Shown here: positions 1 through 8,225 of the stretch, piece after piece
Layout: each line of letters opens with the position of its first letter
Position numbering within the stretch: position 1 is the first letter of the stretch
Made by a program: the position numbers and the translations under genes
The notes under the pieces: model-generated
The model's input: the letters and a program-made list of their open reading frames with translations, nothing else
Database searches by the model: none
What the model was told of the DNA's origin: nothing
Assembly (NCBI GenBank): GCA_016932135.1
Contig: JAFGDJ010000130.1
Location: forward strand, 1 to 33,280
From: Spirochaetales bacterium
GTDB lineage: Bacteria > Spirochaetota > Spirochaetia > JAFGDJ01
Length of the DNA stretch: 33,280 bases
Direction: 5' to 3'

Positions 1-646
1 CAGGGGAGAAATTGTCGGCTTACTAGGACCCAATGGAGCAGGAAAAACCACGGTCTTTTATATGATCGTCGGTTTCATTCGGGCAACCGCCGGAAACATT
101 TACCTGGACACCCGGAACATAACTCATTTGCCCATGTATAAACGTGCCCGGGCGGGTATTTCATACCTTCCCCAGGAAGCTTCGATCTTCAGAAAGCTGT
201 CGGTGGAAAACAATATCATGGCTATTTTAGAATCCCGCAGAGAAATTTCCAGACACCAGGCCCGGGAAGTACTGGAAAAACTGCTCTCCGATCTCGGTAT
301 TGAACACCTTCGCAAGCAGCAAGCCTATACCCTTTCCGGCGGCGAACGCCGAAGAACCGAAATAGCCCGGGCTTTGGCTATAGAACCCCGTTTTCTCCTC
401 CTGGATGAACCCTTCGCCGGAATCGACCCTATCGCGGTTTATGAAATAAAAAAAATCGTTCAAAAACTCTCCCAGATGGGAATCGGAGTCCTTCTGACGG
501 ATCATAATGTCCGGGACACCCTGGAGATCACCCATCGTTCATACATCATCAACCTGGGAGAAATTCTCGTGAGCGGGTCCAGGGACTACCTGCTGGCCAA
601 CCCCGTAGCCCGGAGCATCTACCTGGGCGACGACTTCCAGATGTAA
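1..646 (+). CDS. lptB: LPS export ABC transporter ATP-binding protein LptB (5' end outside window)
   Basis: This is the ATPase of the Lpt machinery, which powers extraction of lipopolysaccharide-like lipids from the inner membrane toward the periplasmic bridge. The reading frame is open from base 2, so the N-terminal residues lie upstream of the window. Visible in order are Walker A GPNGAGKTT, the Q-loop region YLPQEASIF, the ABC signature LSGGERRRTEIARAL, Walker B FLLLDEPFAGIDP, and the H-loop in LLTDHNVRDTL. The C-terminus SIYLGDDFQM is the typical LptB ending (compare YLGEDFRL). LptB directly upstream of rpoN and hpf is a well-known gene order in Gram-negative bacteria. The family call is firm. 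The exact lipid carried in a spirochaete is not shown by the sequence. Confidence 0.93.
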   Translation, partial: RGEIVGLLGPNGAGKTTVFYMIVGFIRATAGNIYLDTRNITHLPMYKRARAGISYLPQEASIFRKLSVENNIMAILESRREISRHQAREVLEKLLSDLGIEHLRKQQAYTLSGGERRRTEIARALAIEPRFLLLDEPFAGIDPIAVYEIKKIVQKLSQMGIGVLLTDHNVRDTLEITHRSYIINLGEILVSGSRDYLLANPVARSIYLGDDFQM

Positions 647-662
647 TCAGAGCTTCCAAACA

Positions 663-691
663 TTGACAAATGAAATAGACTCAATCATTAT
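663..691 (+). promoter_or_regulatory. Candidate sigma-70 promoter upstream of rpoN
   Basis: A perfect -35 hexamer TTGACA (663-668) is followed after 17 bp by CATTAT (686-691, 4 of 6 matches to TATAAT). It lies in the 92-bp gap between lptB and rpoN, about 48 bp before the rpoN start. It could drive rpoN-hpf independently of the lpt genes. This is pattern matching only. Confidence 0.45.
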
Positions 692-738
692 TATAAAGAG
701 GGAAATCCGTTGTATCGGTAATCCCCCTGGAGGATGTA

Positions 739-2121
739 TTGCAGTATCAGAAGCCGGTAATAATCCAACAACAAAAGATGAAGCTGAGCCCTCAGATGTA
801 TCAGTCCATTCAGATGATGGCGCTGCCCCTCCAGGAATTGAAATTCCGCATTCAGGAAGAAATAGAAAAAAATCCTGCTTTGGAAATAATAGAGGATAAA
901 AGCACCGTTTCCATTGACGCAGAAGGACAGTCCGCGGTGGATCATCAGGAGGAACGGGAGTACTTTGAAAATTCTTCCGACCCCGGATTCACCGGCCCCT
1001 TAGACTACGATGCCAGCGACAATAAGCGAAAGTTTATCGAAGGTGTCCTGACCCGGTCGGAATCTCTCCACGAACACCTTTTATGGCAATTACGTCTTCA
1101 ACCCATTTCCCCTAAACTCTTCAACCTGGGGGAACTCTTGATTCAGAACCTCGACGAAGCCGGGTTTCATCGGGAAGACCCGAACAATGTAGTAAAGGAA
1201 GAAGACAAGCCGTTCCTCCGAAGCATGATGGAGATGATCCAGGGCTTCGATCCGGTGGGTACCTGTACAAAGGACTACCGAGAAGCTTTATTGGTGCAGA
1301 TAAAAAACGATCCTGAGGCACCGGATCTGGCTGATGAGGTGGTGGAGCATTACCTGGAATACCTGGAAAAGGGGAAACTCAACGAGGTTGCTAAAAAACT
1401 GAAAGTTGACCTTGAAGAAATCGAAGGCTTATTGTCTTTCATTAAAACCCTGAACCCCTTTCCCGGGTCCCAGTACTCCACGGAGAGTCCCCAGTATGTT
1501 ATTCCCGATCTTATGGTAAAACTGAAAGAGGGAGAATTTTTCCTGATCCTCAACGATGAGGAAATTCCTGTTCTGGGAATCGATCCCTTTTTTCATGAGC
1601 TGGTGCATAAAAAAGAAAAGAAACCGGAACAGGAATTGAAACAGTACGTAAACCGAAATCTTCGTGACGCCCGATGGTTTATCCGCAGCATAAAGCAGCG
1701 AAACGAAACCCTGCTAAAGATAGCCAAGGCGGTGGTGGAATTCCAGAGGGATTTTTTCCTCAAGGGCCCTCGATACCTAATACCGCTCACCTTAAAAGAC
1801 ATAGCCGAAGAAGTGTCGGTGCATGAAACCACCGTCTCCAGAATAGCCAACGCCAAATACATCCAAACGGAATGGGGGATCTTCCCCCTGAAGTATTTCT
1901 TTACCAATTCCATATCCGGTACCGGCTCATCCGGCTCCAGGTTTTCCAAAGAGGGAGTAAAACATATCATCAAAGAACTGATCGACGCGCAGAGCGATGG
2001 CACAAAACTATCAGATCAAAAAATAGCGGACCTGTTAAAAAAACAGGGAATACAATTGGCAAGGAGGACTGTGGCAAAATATAGAAAAGAACTGGACATC
2101 CTTTCGTCCTACGGAAGGTAA
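739..2121 (+). CDS. rpoN: RNA polymerase sigma-54 factor RpoN
   Basis: This sigma factor directs RNA polymerase to -24/-12 promoters, which need an AAA+ activator to open. The 460-residue product has the three expected parts. A Gln-rich activator-interacting region I occupies about residues 1-45 (QYQKPVIIQQQKMKLSPQ). The central core-binding region follows. The C-terminal DNA-binding part has a helix-turn-helix (LKDIAEEVSVHETTVSRI) and the RpoN box ARRTVAKYRKEL near the end. The chosen start is TTG at 739, preceded by GGAGG at 729-733; no in-frame ATG fits the family N-terminus. A cognate-type activator (ntrX-like) lies 4 kb downstream on the same strand, so both partners of sigma-54 transcription are encoded in one region. 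Confidence 0.95.
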   Translation: MQYQKPVIIQQQKMKLSPQMYQSIQMMALPLQELKFRIQEEIEKNPALEIIEDKSTVSIDAEGQSAVDHQEEREYFENSSDPGFTGPLDYDASDNKRKFIEGVLTRSESLHEHLLWQLRLQPISPKLFNLGELLIQNLDEAGFHREDPNNVVKEEDKPFLRSMMEMIQGFDPVGTCTKDYREALLVQIKNDPEAPDLADEVVEHYLEYLEKGKLNEVAKKLKVDLEEIEGLLSFIKTLNPFPGSQYSTESPQYVIPDLMVKLKEGEFFLILNDEEIPVLGIDPFFHELVHKKEKKPEQELKQYVNRNLRDARWFIRSIKQRNETLLKIAKAVVEFQRDFFLKGPRYLIPLTLKDIAEEVSVHETTVSRIANAKYIQTEWGIFPLKYFFTNSISGTGSSGSRFSKEGVKHIIKELIDAQSDGTKLSDQKIADLLKKQGIQLARRTVAKYRKELDILSSYGR

Positions 2122-2173
2122 CGAGGATTCTCCTCACCAGGGGGGAATACAACTTAGTACCCGGGAGGTTCGT

Positions 2174-2464
2174 ATGCATCTGGAAATCAAAGGCGTTCAT
2201 TATGATGTGAGTGAAACCACAAAGGACTTTTTAGAAAAGAAGTTAACGCGATTTTCCTTTGCTGAAGATTATATTATTGATCTTCTCTTTACCATTACAA
2301 GGGAAAAAAGCGCCTATAAAATTGAGGCGAATGTTAATTTTCGCTGGGGCACATCATCACATGTCAGGGTTGATGCCTTCGAACTGTACAAGGGGATCGA
2401 GATACTATTTGACAAGCTTCAGATAAAGCTCCTAAAGGAAAAGGAGAAGATCCAGGAGCATTGA
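2174..2464 (+). CDS. hpf: Ribosome hibernation promoting factor, short form
   Basis: The 96-residue protein matches the sigma-54 modulation/S30EA family, which binds the 30S subunit and inactivates ribosomes in slow growth. The opening MHLEIKGVHYDVSETTKDFL is typical of the beta-alpha-beta-beta-beta-alpha fold. It ends after the second helix (KLQIKLLKEKEKIQEH). The long-form dimerisation domain is therefore absent, as in the short HPF/YfiA type. The ATG is well placed behind GGGAGG (2163-2168). The position directly after rpoN is the classical location of this gene and the origin of its old name. The call is confident from sequence style, length and context. Confidence 0.9.
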   Translation: MHLEIKGVHYDVSETTKDFLEKKLTRFSFAEDYIIDLLFTITREKSAYKIEANVNFRWGTSSHVRVDAFELYKGIEILFDKLQIKLLKEKEKIQEH

Positions 2465-2495
2465 TTTATCATTGATTACCGACATTTTTACTGAA

Positions 2496-2553
2496 AAACC
2501 TCGAAGATATTCTTCTTAAGGGTGTAAATTTAGGCAAACCTGGAAGATATCCT
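2496..2553 (+). repeat. Two 18-bp direct repeats 40 bp apart upstream of hprK
   Basis: The 168-bp gap between hpf and hprK holds two copies of AAACCTsGAAGATATyCT, at 2496-2513 and 2536-2553. They match at 16 of 18 positions and their starts are exactly 40 bp apart, close to four helical turns. Further on, 2600-2609 is a perfect 10-bp palindrome (ATAGTACTAT) overlapping a possible -10 TATAGT at 2599-2604, but no good -35 is visible. The arrangement looks like paired operator sites ahead of the hprK-holA gene chain. No known regulator is recognised. Confidence 0.4.
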
Positions 2554-2632
2554 CGAGGAAGGAAGGAAAGGCCGCTTTTTCTAGGAGCCTTATCATGGTA
2601 TAGTACTATCAGATTCTTAATCGGGGTGCGCC

Positions 2633-3616
2633 ATGGAAAAATTTACCGTTCTTGATCTTCTCGATCTTGAATTAAAAGAACACAACACCCTCAATCTCAA
2701 ATGTATCGGAGGCCGGGCCGGATTAGTTCGGGTTATTCAAGAGCCGGATCTCAACCGTCCCGGCTTGACCTTAAGCGGATTCTACGAAGAATTCGCCTTT
2801 CAACGAATTCAGGTCTTCGGCAGAGGTGAATGGGCCTTTTTAAAGAAACTCTACTCGGAAAATCGAACGGATACCCTGGTGGAGTTTTTTAGCCACGAAA
2901 TCCCCTGTTGTATCTTTACCCACAACCTGCAACCGGTACCGTCTTTCTCCGATATGGCGGAAAAAGGCGGCTGTCCCGTTCTGCAGACCGACCTTCCTTC
3001 CAGCGAATTTTCCCGGCGCATTATCCGGGCTTTAAGCAGTGTTTTCGCCGAAAAAAAAACCATTCACGGCACCCTGGTAGAGGTCTTCGGGATCGGTGTG
3101 CTCATTCTTGGAGACAGCGGTGTCGGAAAAAGTGAAACCGCTTTGGAACTGATAGAGCGGGGACACCGGCTTATCGCCGATGATTCGGTGGAGCTACGCT
3201 GCGTCAACGGTAATCTTCTCATGGGTTCCGGGACTAACATGGTCGCCGGGCATCACATGGAAATTCGAGGACTGGGGATCATCAATATCAACCATCTCTT
3301 CGGTGTGGGTGCCATCAGGGATCAAAAACAGGTACAGCTCATTGTGGAACTGGAAGACTGGAACTCCACAAAAATCTATGATCGGGTAGGTTCAGGGGAG
3401 CAGACTCTGGAATTCCTGGGAGTCAAGATTCCTTCCGTTCAGATTCCCGTGAAACCCGGCAGAAACATACCGATTATCATTGAAACGGCGGCAATGAATG
3501 AAAGGTTAAAGAAGATGGGATATTATTCCGCCAAGGAATTCAACCGGAATGTTTTAAGCTGGCTGGAAAGCGAAAGCGCCAGAACGGTATACTTTAATAA
3601 GAAGGATGTATTTTAA
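2633..3616 (+). CDS. hprK: HPr kinase/phosphorylase
   Basis: HprK phosphorylates and dephosphorylates HPr on Ser46, reading the ATP, phosphate and glycolytic-intermediate state of the cell. The 327-residue product has an N-terminal receiver-like domain (about 1-130). A C-terminal kinase domain carries Walker A GDSGVGKSETALELIERGH and the HprK-specific stretch EIRGLGIININHLFGVGAI. The length fits the family (about 310-330). The substrate gene ptsH follows after only 6 bp, so the kinase and its target are made together. No EII permease gene is nearby. In several spirochaetes this pair is known to act in regulation rather than sugar uptake, and I infer the same here. The start codon has only a weak GGGGTG upstream. 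Confidence 0.95.
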   Translation: MEKFTVLDLLDLELKEHNTLNLKCIGGRAGLVRVIQEPDLNRPGLTLSGFYEEFAFQRIQVFGRGEWAFLKKLYSENRTDTLVEFFSHEIPCCIFTHNLQPVPSFSDMAEKGGCPVLQTDLPSSEFSRRIIRALSSVFAEKKTIHGTLVEVFGIGVLILGDSGVGKSETALELIERGHRLIADDSVELRCVNGNLLMGSGTNMVAGHHMEIRGLGIININHLFGVGAIRDQKQVQLIVELEDWNSTKIYDRVGSGEQTLEFLGVKIPSVQIPVKPGRNIPIIIETAAMNERLKKMGYYSAKEFNRNVLSWLESESARTVYFNKKDVF

Positions 3617-3622
3617 CGCACC

Positions 3623-3889
3623 ATGGTCAGTAAAGAAATCACCATCAGGAACAGGGCGGGAATTCACGCTCGGCCCGCGGCTCTTATTGTACAAAAAGCC
3701 AACGAGTTCGATTCACAAATTTATTTCGAAAAAGATCACAACAAAATCAATGGAAAATCCATTATGGGCATTATTACCCTGGGAGCAGGGTACAATACAA
3801 CCTTGACCGTTACTGTCGAGGGAGCCGATGAGGAAGCCGCGCTGCAAGCGATTGTCCAATTATTTGAGAACAGGTTCGAAGAAGAATAA
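3623..3889 (+). CDS. ptsH: Phosphocarrier protein HPr
   Basis: This 88-residue protein is a complete HPr. His15 in NRAGIHARPAA is the residue phosphorylated by EI, and Ser46 in KINGKSIMGI is the HprK target. Both sit at the canonical positions counted from the ATG at 3623. It follows hprK by 6 bp without a clear Shine-Dalgarno sequence of its own. Translational coupling to hprK is therefore likely. The presence of Ser46 next to HprK supports a regulatory loop of the Gram-positive type in this Gram-negative organism. The acidic tail ENRFEEE is unremarkable. Confidence 0.96.
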   Translation: MVSKEITIRNRAGIHARPAALIVQKANEFDSQIYFEKDHNKINGKSIMGIITLGAGYNTTLTVTVEGADEEAALQAIVQLFENRFEEE

Positions 3890-3890
3890 T

Positions 3891-4493
3891 ATGATGGTCC
3901 ATCCGCTGACCAGAACACCGCGTCGTGCCGGCGGAGTATTACTCTTTTCCTGGATTTTCTTCTTTTTTTTTCCCGCCTTTCATTATGCCTCGGAACTCAA
4001 TATCCAGCTTGAGACGGAGAAAGATCATATACGCGTGTCTATCCTCTTACCACCGGAAAGCCGTCCCGACATTCTGACGTCGTTTAACAACGGCCTGCGG
4101 TCCGGTATCCGTTTTGAAATCCGGCTTTACAGAGTAGCCACGGGGTTTCGGTCCTTCTTTGGTGACCAACTTCTCCGGGAAGAACATATTGTAAAAGAAG
4201 GGCATGTGGATAGTTTCAGCCGGGCATACAGAATAACTACCGACTCAAAGATCCAGGACTATCATAATTTCCGGCAGTTCCAGGAAGTTTTCTACCACCT
4301 CGCCGACCTTTCCATTCCTTTCATACCTTCCTCTGCGGACGGAGCCTATTACATCCTCTGCCGGGTAGTCGTGGAAAAAATGAAACTCGTTCCTCCCTTA
4401 AACCTTCTTTCTCCCTTTATGAAAACGAACAGAATAGCAACTCCCTGGGTCCGGCTGGACCTGTCGGAGGAAAGGGCAGGGAAAGAAGGATGA
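3891..4493 (+). CDS. Exported DUF4390-like protein preceding the NtrY-type kinase
   Basis: The protein has about 200 residues. An N-terminal signal peptide contains the hydrophobic run VLLFSWIFFFFFPAF and likely ends before ASELNIQL. The remaining domain (NNGLRSGIRFEIRLYRV, then YRITTDSKIQDYHNF and FYHLADLSIPF) is beta-rich and resembles DUF4390 proteins, which often sit directly upstream of ntrY-type kinases. The ATG at 3891 is preferred over an in-frame start at 3828 inside ptsH, because it puts the signal peptide at the N-terminus. Its stop overlaps the kinase start by 4 bp (ATGA), so a role in periplasmic sensing for that kinase is a reasonable inference. No enzymatic motif is seen. The family call is from memory of sequence style and neighbourhood. 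Confidence 0.6.
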   Translation: MMVHPLTRTPRRAGGVLLFSWIFFFFFPAFHYASELNIQLETEKDHIRVSILLPPESRPDILTSFNNGLRSGIRFEIRLYRVATGFRSFFGDQLLREEHIVKEGHVDSFSRAYRITTDSKIQDYHNFRQFQEVFYHLADLSIPFIPSSADGAYYILCRVVVEKMKLVPPLNLLSPFMKTNRIATPWVRLDLSEERAGKEG

Positions 4494-6259
4494 TTCGATC
4501 CACTTCTGCCAGAACTTCCAAGACCACCCTGTACAGTATCGCCGTTCTTTACCTGGTTATCATTGTTCTTATTTTTATCTTCGCCCGACAATTTTTATCC
4601 GATGTGTCCTCCGGGAGCAGCTTCTCCAACATCATGATTATTTTTTCCGCCGTGGTACTGCCGGCTTTCCTTATCGGCTCAATTATTTTAAATTTCCTCC
4701 GGCTGCGACGGGAAAAACGCTCCGGCAGCCCGGGGGTGTTCTTTAAGACGAAGCTGGTGCTTTTTTTCAGCTTTATCGCCATGATTTCCGCCGTTCCCCA
4801 GGGTATTCTTTCGGTCAGCTTCCTCCGAACCGCCATGGAATCCTGGTTTTCATCTTCCATGGGGGTTGCTCTTCACGGAGGCCTTGATATAGCCCTGGAA
4901 TATTACAACGAGAAACTAAAAAACCTGGAAGAATTCGGTGAAAGCCGGGTACTGAAAAATCTCATATCGACCCGTTCAGGCTCCTCCGGTCTCTTTTGGG
5001 ACACCATCCAGGAAGTAAATCCCTTAATCGACAGTCTGCAATTGTACGATTCCTCAGGAAGGGAAATAGCCTTTCTCGGAGAACCCCGGGCTCGCCTGGA
5101 AACCACGCCCTCCTTCGAAACCCGGCCGGGAATGCTGCCGAAACAGGATTACCGTGACATGAGCCTGCTGCGATACCTCTCCTATGTGGATACCGATGAA
5201 GGACGCCTGGCCGTTCTCATCGGTTCTATCCTCCCGGGGAACTTTGAAGCCCAGGCCCGGGGATTAACGGAATCAATCGAGCTGTTTACCCAGTATCAGG
5301 AACTGCAGAATCGTTTTTACATCGCCCTGATCATTGTTTTCGCTTTTTTTTCCGTTCCCCTGTTATTACTGGCAATTATAGTAAGCTTCATGCTCAGTGA
5401 CGAGGTTATAAAACCGATTGTCAGCCTGGAGGAAGCCACAAGAAAGGTGGCTGAAGGAGACTTTACCATCAGGATTTTTTCGCGGCGCCGGGGTGAATTA
5501 TCCGTTCTCATCGATTCCTTTAATACCATGGTGTCCGAACTTGAACGAAGTCGCTTTAAGATCATGCAGACGGAGAAGGTAACGGCCTGGCAGGAAATTG
5601 CCCAGCAGATGGCCCACGAGATCAAAAATCCCTTAACGCCCATCAAGTTGTCGGCTCAAAGAATAATAAAGAAGTATCAATCCGGCTCCGAGGATTTCGA
5701 ACGGATCCTTACCCAGGCGGTGGAGTCCATTATCAGGGAAGTGGATAATCTGGATCAACTGTTGAAGGAATTCCGTGATTTTTCCCGTCAACCCACCCCG
5801 ATGCCGGAAAAAATAGATATAAATTCTCTCCTCGTTGAGGTTCTGGCCACCTACGCCACTACTGCTCCTTTCGTTCAGGTGGATACCTCCGGTTTGCAGG
5901 ATGACCTTATCCTTGACGTCGATAAAAAGCAGATGACCCGGGTTTTTTCAAATCTTATAAAAAACGCCTTTGAAGCCCAGGAAAACGGGGGAACCATATC
6001 CCTTCGCACCAACCTTGTAAGAAAGGGAAATAATCGGTACTGTAGAATACAGATTCAGGATACAGGGAAAGGAATCGTGAAGGAAAACCACGATAAAGTC
6101 TTTAACCCCTATTTTACCACCAAGATGACAGGGACTGGTCTTGGTCTGCCGATTGTGGAAAGAATTATCTTTGATCATCAGGGAGAAATCTGGTTCGAAA
6201 CGGAAGAAGGCGTCGGCACGACCTTCTTTATCGATCTCCCCATGGGGAACCCGGCATGA
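4490..6259 (+). CDS. ntrY: NtrY-type sensor histidine kinase
   Basis: This is a membrane histidine kinase of 589 residues. Two helices at about 13-33 and 46-70 and a third at about 87-111 precede a sensor region (about 112-275). A further helix (277-301) leads into a HAMP domain (about 302-355). The HisKA H-box is QQMAHEIKNPLTPIKLSAQR with phospho-acceptor His376. The ATPase domain has the N-box NLIKNA (488-493), the G1 box DTGKGI (524-529) and GTGLGLPI (548-555). The H-box with PLTPI is typical of NtrY. It overlaps both neighbours by 4 bp (ATGA), and its partner regulator follows immediately. The sensed signal is unknown; the nitrogen link of proteobacterial NtrY should not be assumed here. 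Confidence 0.88.
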   Translation: MIRSTSARTSKTTLYSIAVLYLVIIVLIFIFARQFLSDVSSGSSFSNIMIIFSAVVLPAFLIGSIILNFLRLRREKRSGSPGVFFKTKLVLFFSFIAMISAVPQGILSVSFLRTAMESWFSSSMGVALHGGLDIALEYYNEKLKNLEEFGESRVLKNLISTRSGSSGLFWDTIQEVNPLIDSLQLYDSSGREIAFLGEPRARLETTPSFETRPGMLPKQDYRDMSLLRYLSYVDTDEGRLAVLIGSILPGNFEAQARGLTESIELFTQYQELQNRFYIALIIVFAFFSVPLLLLAIIVSFMLSDEVIKPIVSLEEATRKVAEGDFTIRIFSRRRGELSVLIDSFNTMVSELERSRFKIMQTEKVTAWQEIAQQMAHEIKNPLTPIKLSAQRIIKKYQSGSEDFERILTQAVESIIREVDNLDQLLKEFRDFSRQPTPMPEKIDINSLLVEVLATYATTAPFVQVDTSGLQDDLILDVDKKQMTRVFSNLIKNAFEAQENGGTISLRTNLVRKGNNRYCRIQIQDTGKGIVKENHDKVFNPYFTTKMTGTGLGLPIVERIIFDHQGEIWFETEEGVGTTFFIDLPMGNPA

Positions 6260-7623
6260 GCGACATATTAATCATAGACGACGAACCGGGTATCCGCACG
6301 GTTCTGACGGACATCCTGGAGGATGAACATTATACCGTTTTTACCGCCGGTGACGGGTTCGAAGGGTTGGCGGTTATCCGCAGCCGTTCCATTGACCTGG
6401 TTATCCTGGATGTTTGGCTCCCAAACATGGGCGGCATGGATGTGCTAAAACAGATAAAAGAAGAATTCCCCGAAATTGAAGTCATTCTGATATCCGGTCA
6501 TGCCAATATCGATATAGCTGTTAAAGCCGTGAAGCTCGGCGCCTTTGATTTTCTGGAAAAACCCCTTTCCCTGGACAAGGTTGTCACCCTGACCAGAAAC
6601 GCCTTAAAACTGGAAGAACTAAAAAAGGAAAACCGCAATCTCAAGAATTCCCTCTTCGTCGAAGATGAAATGATCGGGGAAGGTCCCCATATGATAAAGG
6701 TGCGGGAAAGAATTCGTCAGAGCGCCGGAAGCGATGTAAAGGTTCTTATTCTCGGAGAGAATGGAACAGGTAAAGAACTGGTAGCCCGGGAAATTCATCG
6801 CCAGAGCAAACGGGCGGATAAACCCTTTGTGGAAGTAAACTGCGCCGCCATTCCGGACACTCTTATTGAAAGCGAACTCTTCGGCCACGAAAAGGGGTCT
6901 TTTACCAACGCCGTAAGTCGGCGAAAAGGAAAATTCGAATTGGCCGACGGGGGAACCCTTTTTCTCGATGAAATAGCCGACATGTCCCTTAACGCCCAGG
7001 CCAAGGTCTTAAGGGTTATTCAGGAGATGAAATTTGAAAGAATCGGAGGGGAAAAATCCATATCCGTGGATGTACGGATTATAGCCGCCACCAATAAAGA
7101 TATCGCCACAGAAGTGAAGCAGGGGAGGTTCCGGGAAGACCTCTATTTCCGGCTGAACGTGGTGCCAATACAGATTCCTCCTTTGAGGGAGCGGAAAGAG
7201 GATCTTGTTCCCCTGATCACGTATTTCATGCAGAAATTCAATTCCTCCACACCGGACCAGGAAAAATCTCTCTCTTCCGAAGCCCTGGAGGTCCTGTCGA
7301 CCCACCCCTGGCCCGGTAATATCCGGGAATTGAAAAATTTCATCGAACGTATTACCATTATGTCCGACGAGGATGTGATCACCAAAGAAGTGGTGGAATA
7401 TTTTCTTGGAGACTCGCCGGAGGAAGAATCCGGGGTCGATTACCTGAAAGAATTTGAACCCATGAAATTGAATGAAGCGAAGGATCAGTTCGAAAAACAG
7501 CTTATTACCCGGAAGCTCGAACAAAACAGCTTCAATATCTCCCAGACAGCTCAAATTCTGGGATTGTACCCCAGCAACTTGCACGGGAAGATAAAGAAAC
7601 ACGGTATCAAAATAGAGAAATGA
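6256..7623 (+). CDS. ntrX: NtrX-type sigma-54-dependent response regulator
   Basis: The 455-residue product has three domains. The receiver (about 1-120) has acidic residues Asp8/Asp9, phospho-acceptor Asp52 and Lys102. The AAA+ domain (about 140-370) has Walker A GENGTGKE (167-174) and Walker B TLFLDE (234-239). The C-terminal Fis-type HTH (about 408-455) includes NISQTAQILGLYPSNLHGKI, which is close to NtrX. The sigma-54 contact loop, normally GAFTGA, reads GSFTNA at 214-219; Phe and Thr are kept but Ala and the second Gly are changed. The gene overlaps ntrY and lexA by 4 bp each. With rpoN upstream, a sigma-54 activator role is expected. The variant loop leaves open a weaker or altered sigma-54 contact. 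Confidence 0.88.
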   Translation: MSDILIIDDEPGIRTVLTDILEDEHYTVFTAGDGFEGLAVIRSRSIDLVILDVWLPNMGGMDVLKQIKEEFPEIEVILISGHANIDIAVKAVKLGAFDFLEKPLSLDKVVTLTRNALKLEELKKENRNLKNSLFVEDEMIGEGPHMIKVRERIRQSAGSDVKVLILGENGTGKELVAREIHRQSKRADKPFVEVNCAAIPDTLIESELFGHEKGSFTNAVSRRKGKFELADGGTLFLDEIADMSLNAQAKVLRVIQEMKFERIGGEKSISVDVRIIAATNKDIATEVKQGRFREDLYFRLNVVPIQIPPLRERKEDLVPLITYFMQKFNSSTPDQEKSLSSEALEVLSTHPWPGNIRELKNFIERITIMSDEDVITKEVVEYFLGDSPEEESGVDYLKEFEPMKLNEAKDQFEKQLITRKLEQNSFNISQTAQILGLYPSNLHGKIKKHGIKIEK

Positions 7624-8225
7624 GGGATCTGACGAGGCGGCAAAAGGAAATTCTCTCCTTTATCGAAAGATTCATTGATTCCCACACTTTTCCGCCCACC
7701 ATACGAGAAATCGCCGGCAATTTTAAGATCAGCGCCAAGGCTGCGCATGATCACGTGAAAGCCCTGGAAAAGAAGGGAGCCATTCGCTTCGATATGAACC
7801 GGAACCGGACGATCGAAGTAGTCTCGGGAACTGCAGAGAAGGAAACGGTAGTGAAAATTCCTGTCCTGGGAAATGTAGCCGCCGGCCAGCCGCTTTTCGC
7901 CGAAGAAAATTTAGACGGATACCTCACCCTGCCCTCCAACATGCTTTCCCGGGGTACTTATTTCGCTCTGAACGTCCATGGAGACAGTATGCGAGACGCG
8001 GGAATCTTTGACGGTGATACGGCTATTATCGCTCAACAGGAACAGGCTTCCAACGGGGATATTGTGGTCGCCATGATAAATGATGAAGCGGTAACCCTGA
8101 AACGATTTTACCGGGAAAAGAACCGGATAAAATTAAAAGCGGAAAACCCGGTGTACCCACCCATATACACCCAGAACCTGCGAATCCTGGGAAAACTATC
8201 CTGTATCATCAGAAATTATGACTAA
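7620..8225 (+). CDS. lexA: LexA repressor
   Basis: This SOS repressor has 201 residues. An N-terminal winged HTH (about 1-65) has recognition helix region KISAKAAHDHVKALEKKGAI. The C-terminal S24 self-cleavage domain has the scissile Ala88-Gly89 bond in NVAAGQPLFAEEN, catalytic Ser123 in GDSMRDAG and Lys161 in AVTLKRF. All elements needed for RecA-stimulated autoproteolysis are present. The ATG overlaps the ntrX stop (ATGA) and the gene overlaps holA by 8 bp. It therefore has no upstream intergenic space for the usual autoregulatory SOS box. Its expression probably depends on a distant or internal promoter. The function is secure; the local regulation is unusual. Confidence 0.95.
   Translation: MRDLTRRQKEILSFIERFIDSHTFPPTIREIAGNFKISAKAAHDHVKALEKKGAIRFDMNRNRTIEVVSGTAEKETVVKIPVLGNVAAGQPLFAEENLDGYLTLPSNMLSRGTYFALNVHGDSMRDAGIFDGDTAIIAQQEQASNGDIVVAMINDEAVTLKRFYREKNRIKLKAENPVYPPIYTQNLRILGKLSCIIRNYD

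Noticed and set aside
7009-7602. 197-codon open frame on the minus strand
   Set aside because: It is antisense to the AAA+ and HTH parts of the ntrX-like gene; the plus-strand frame has all motifs.
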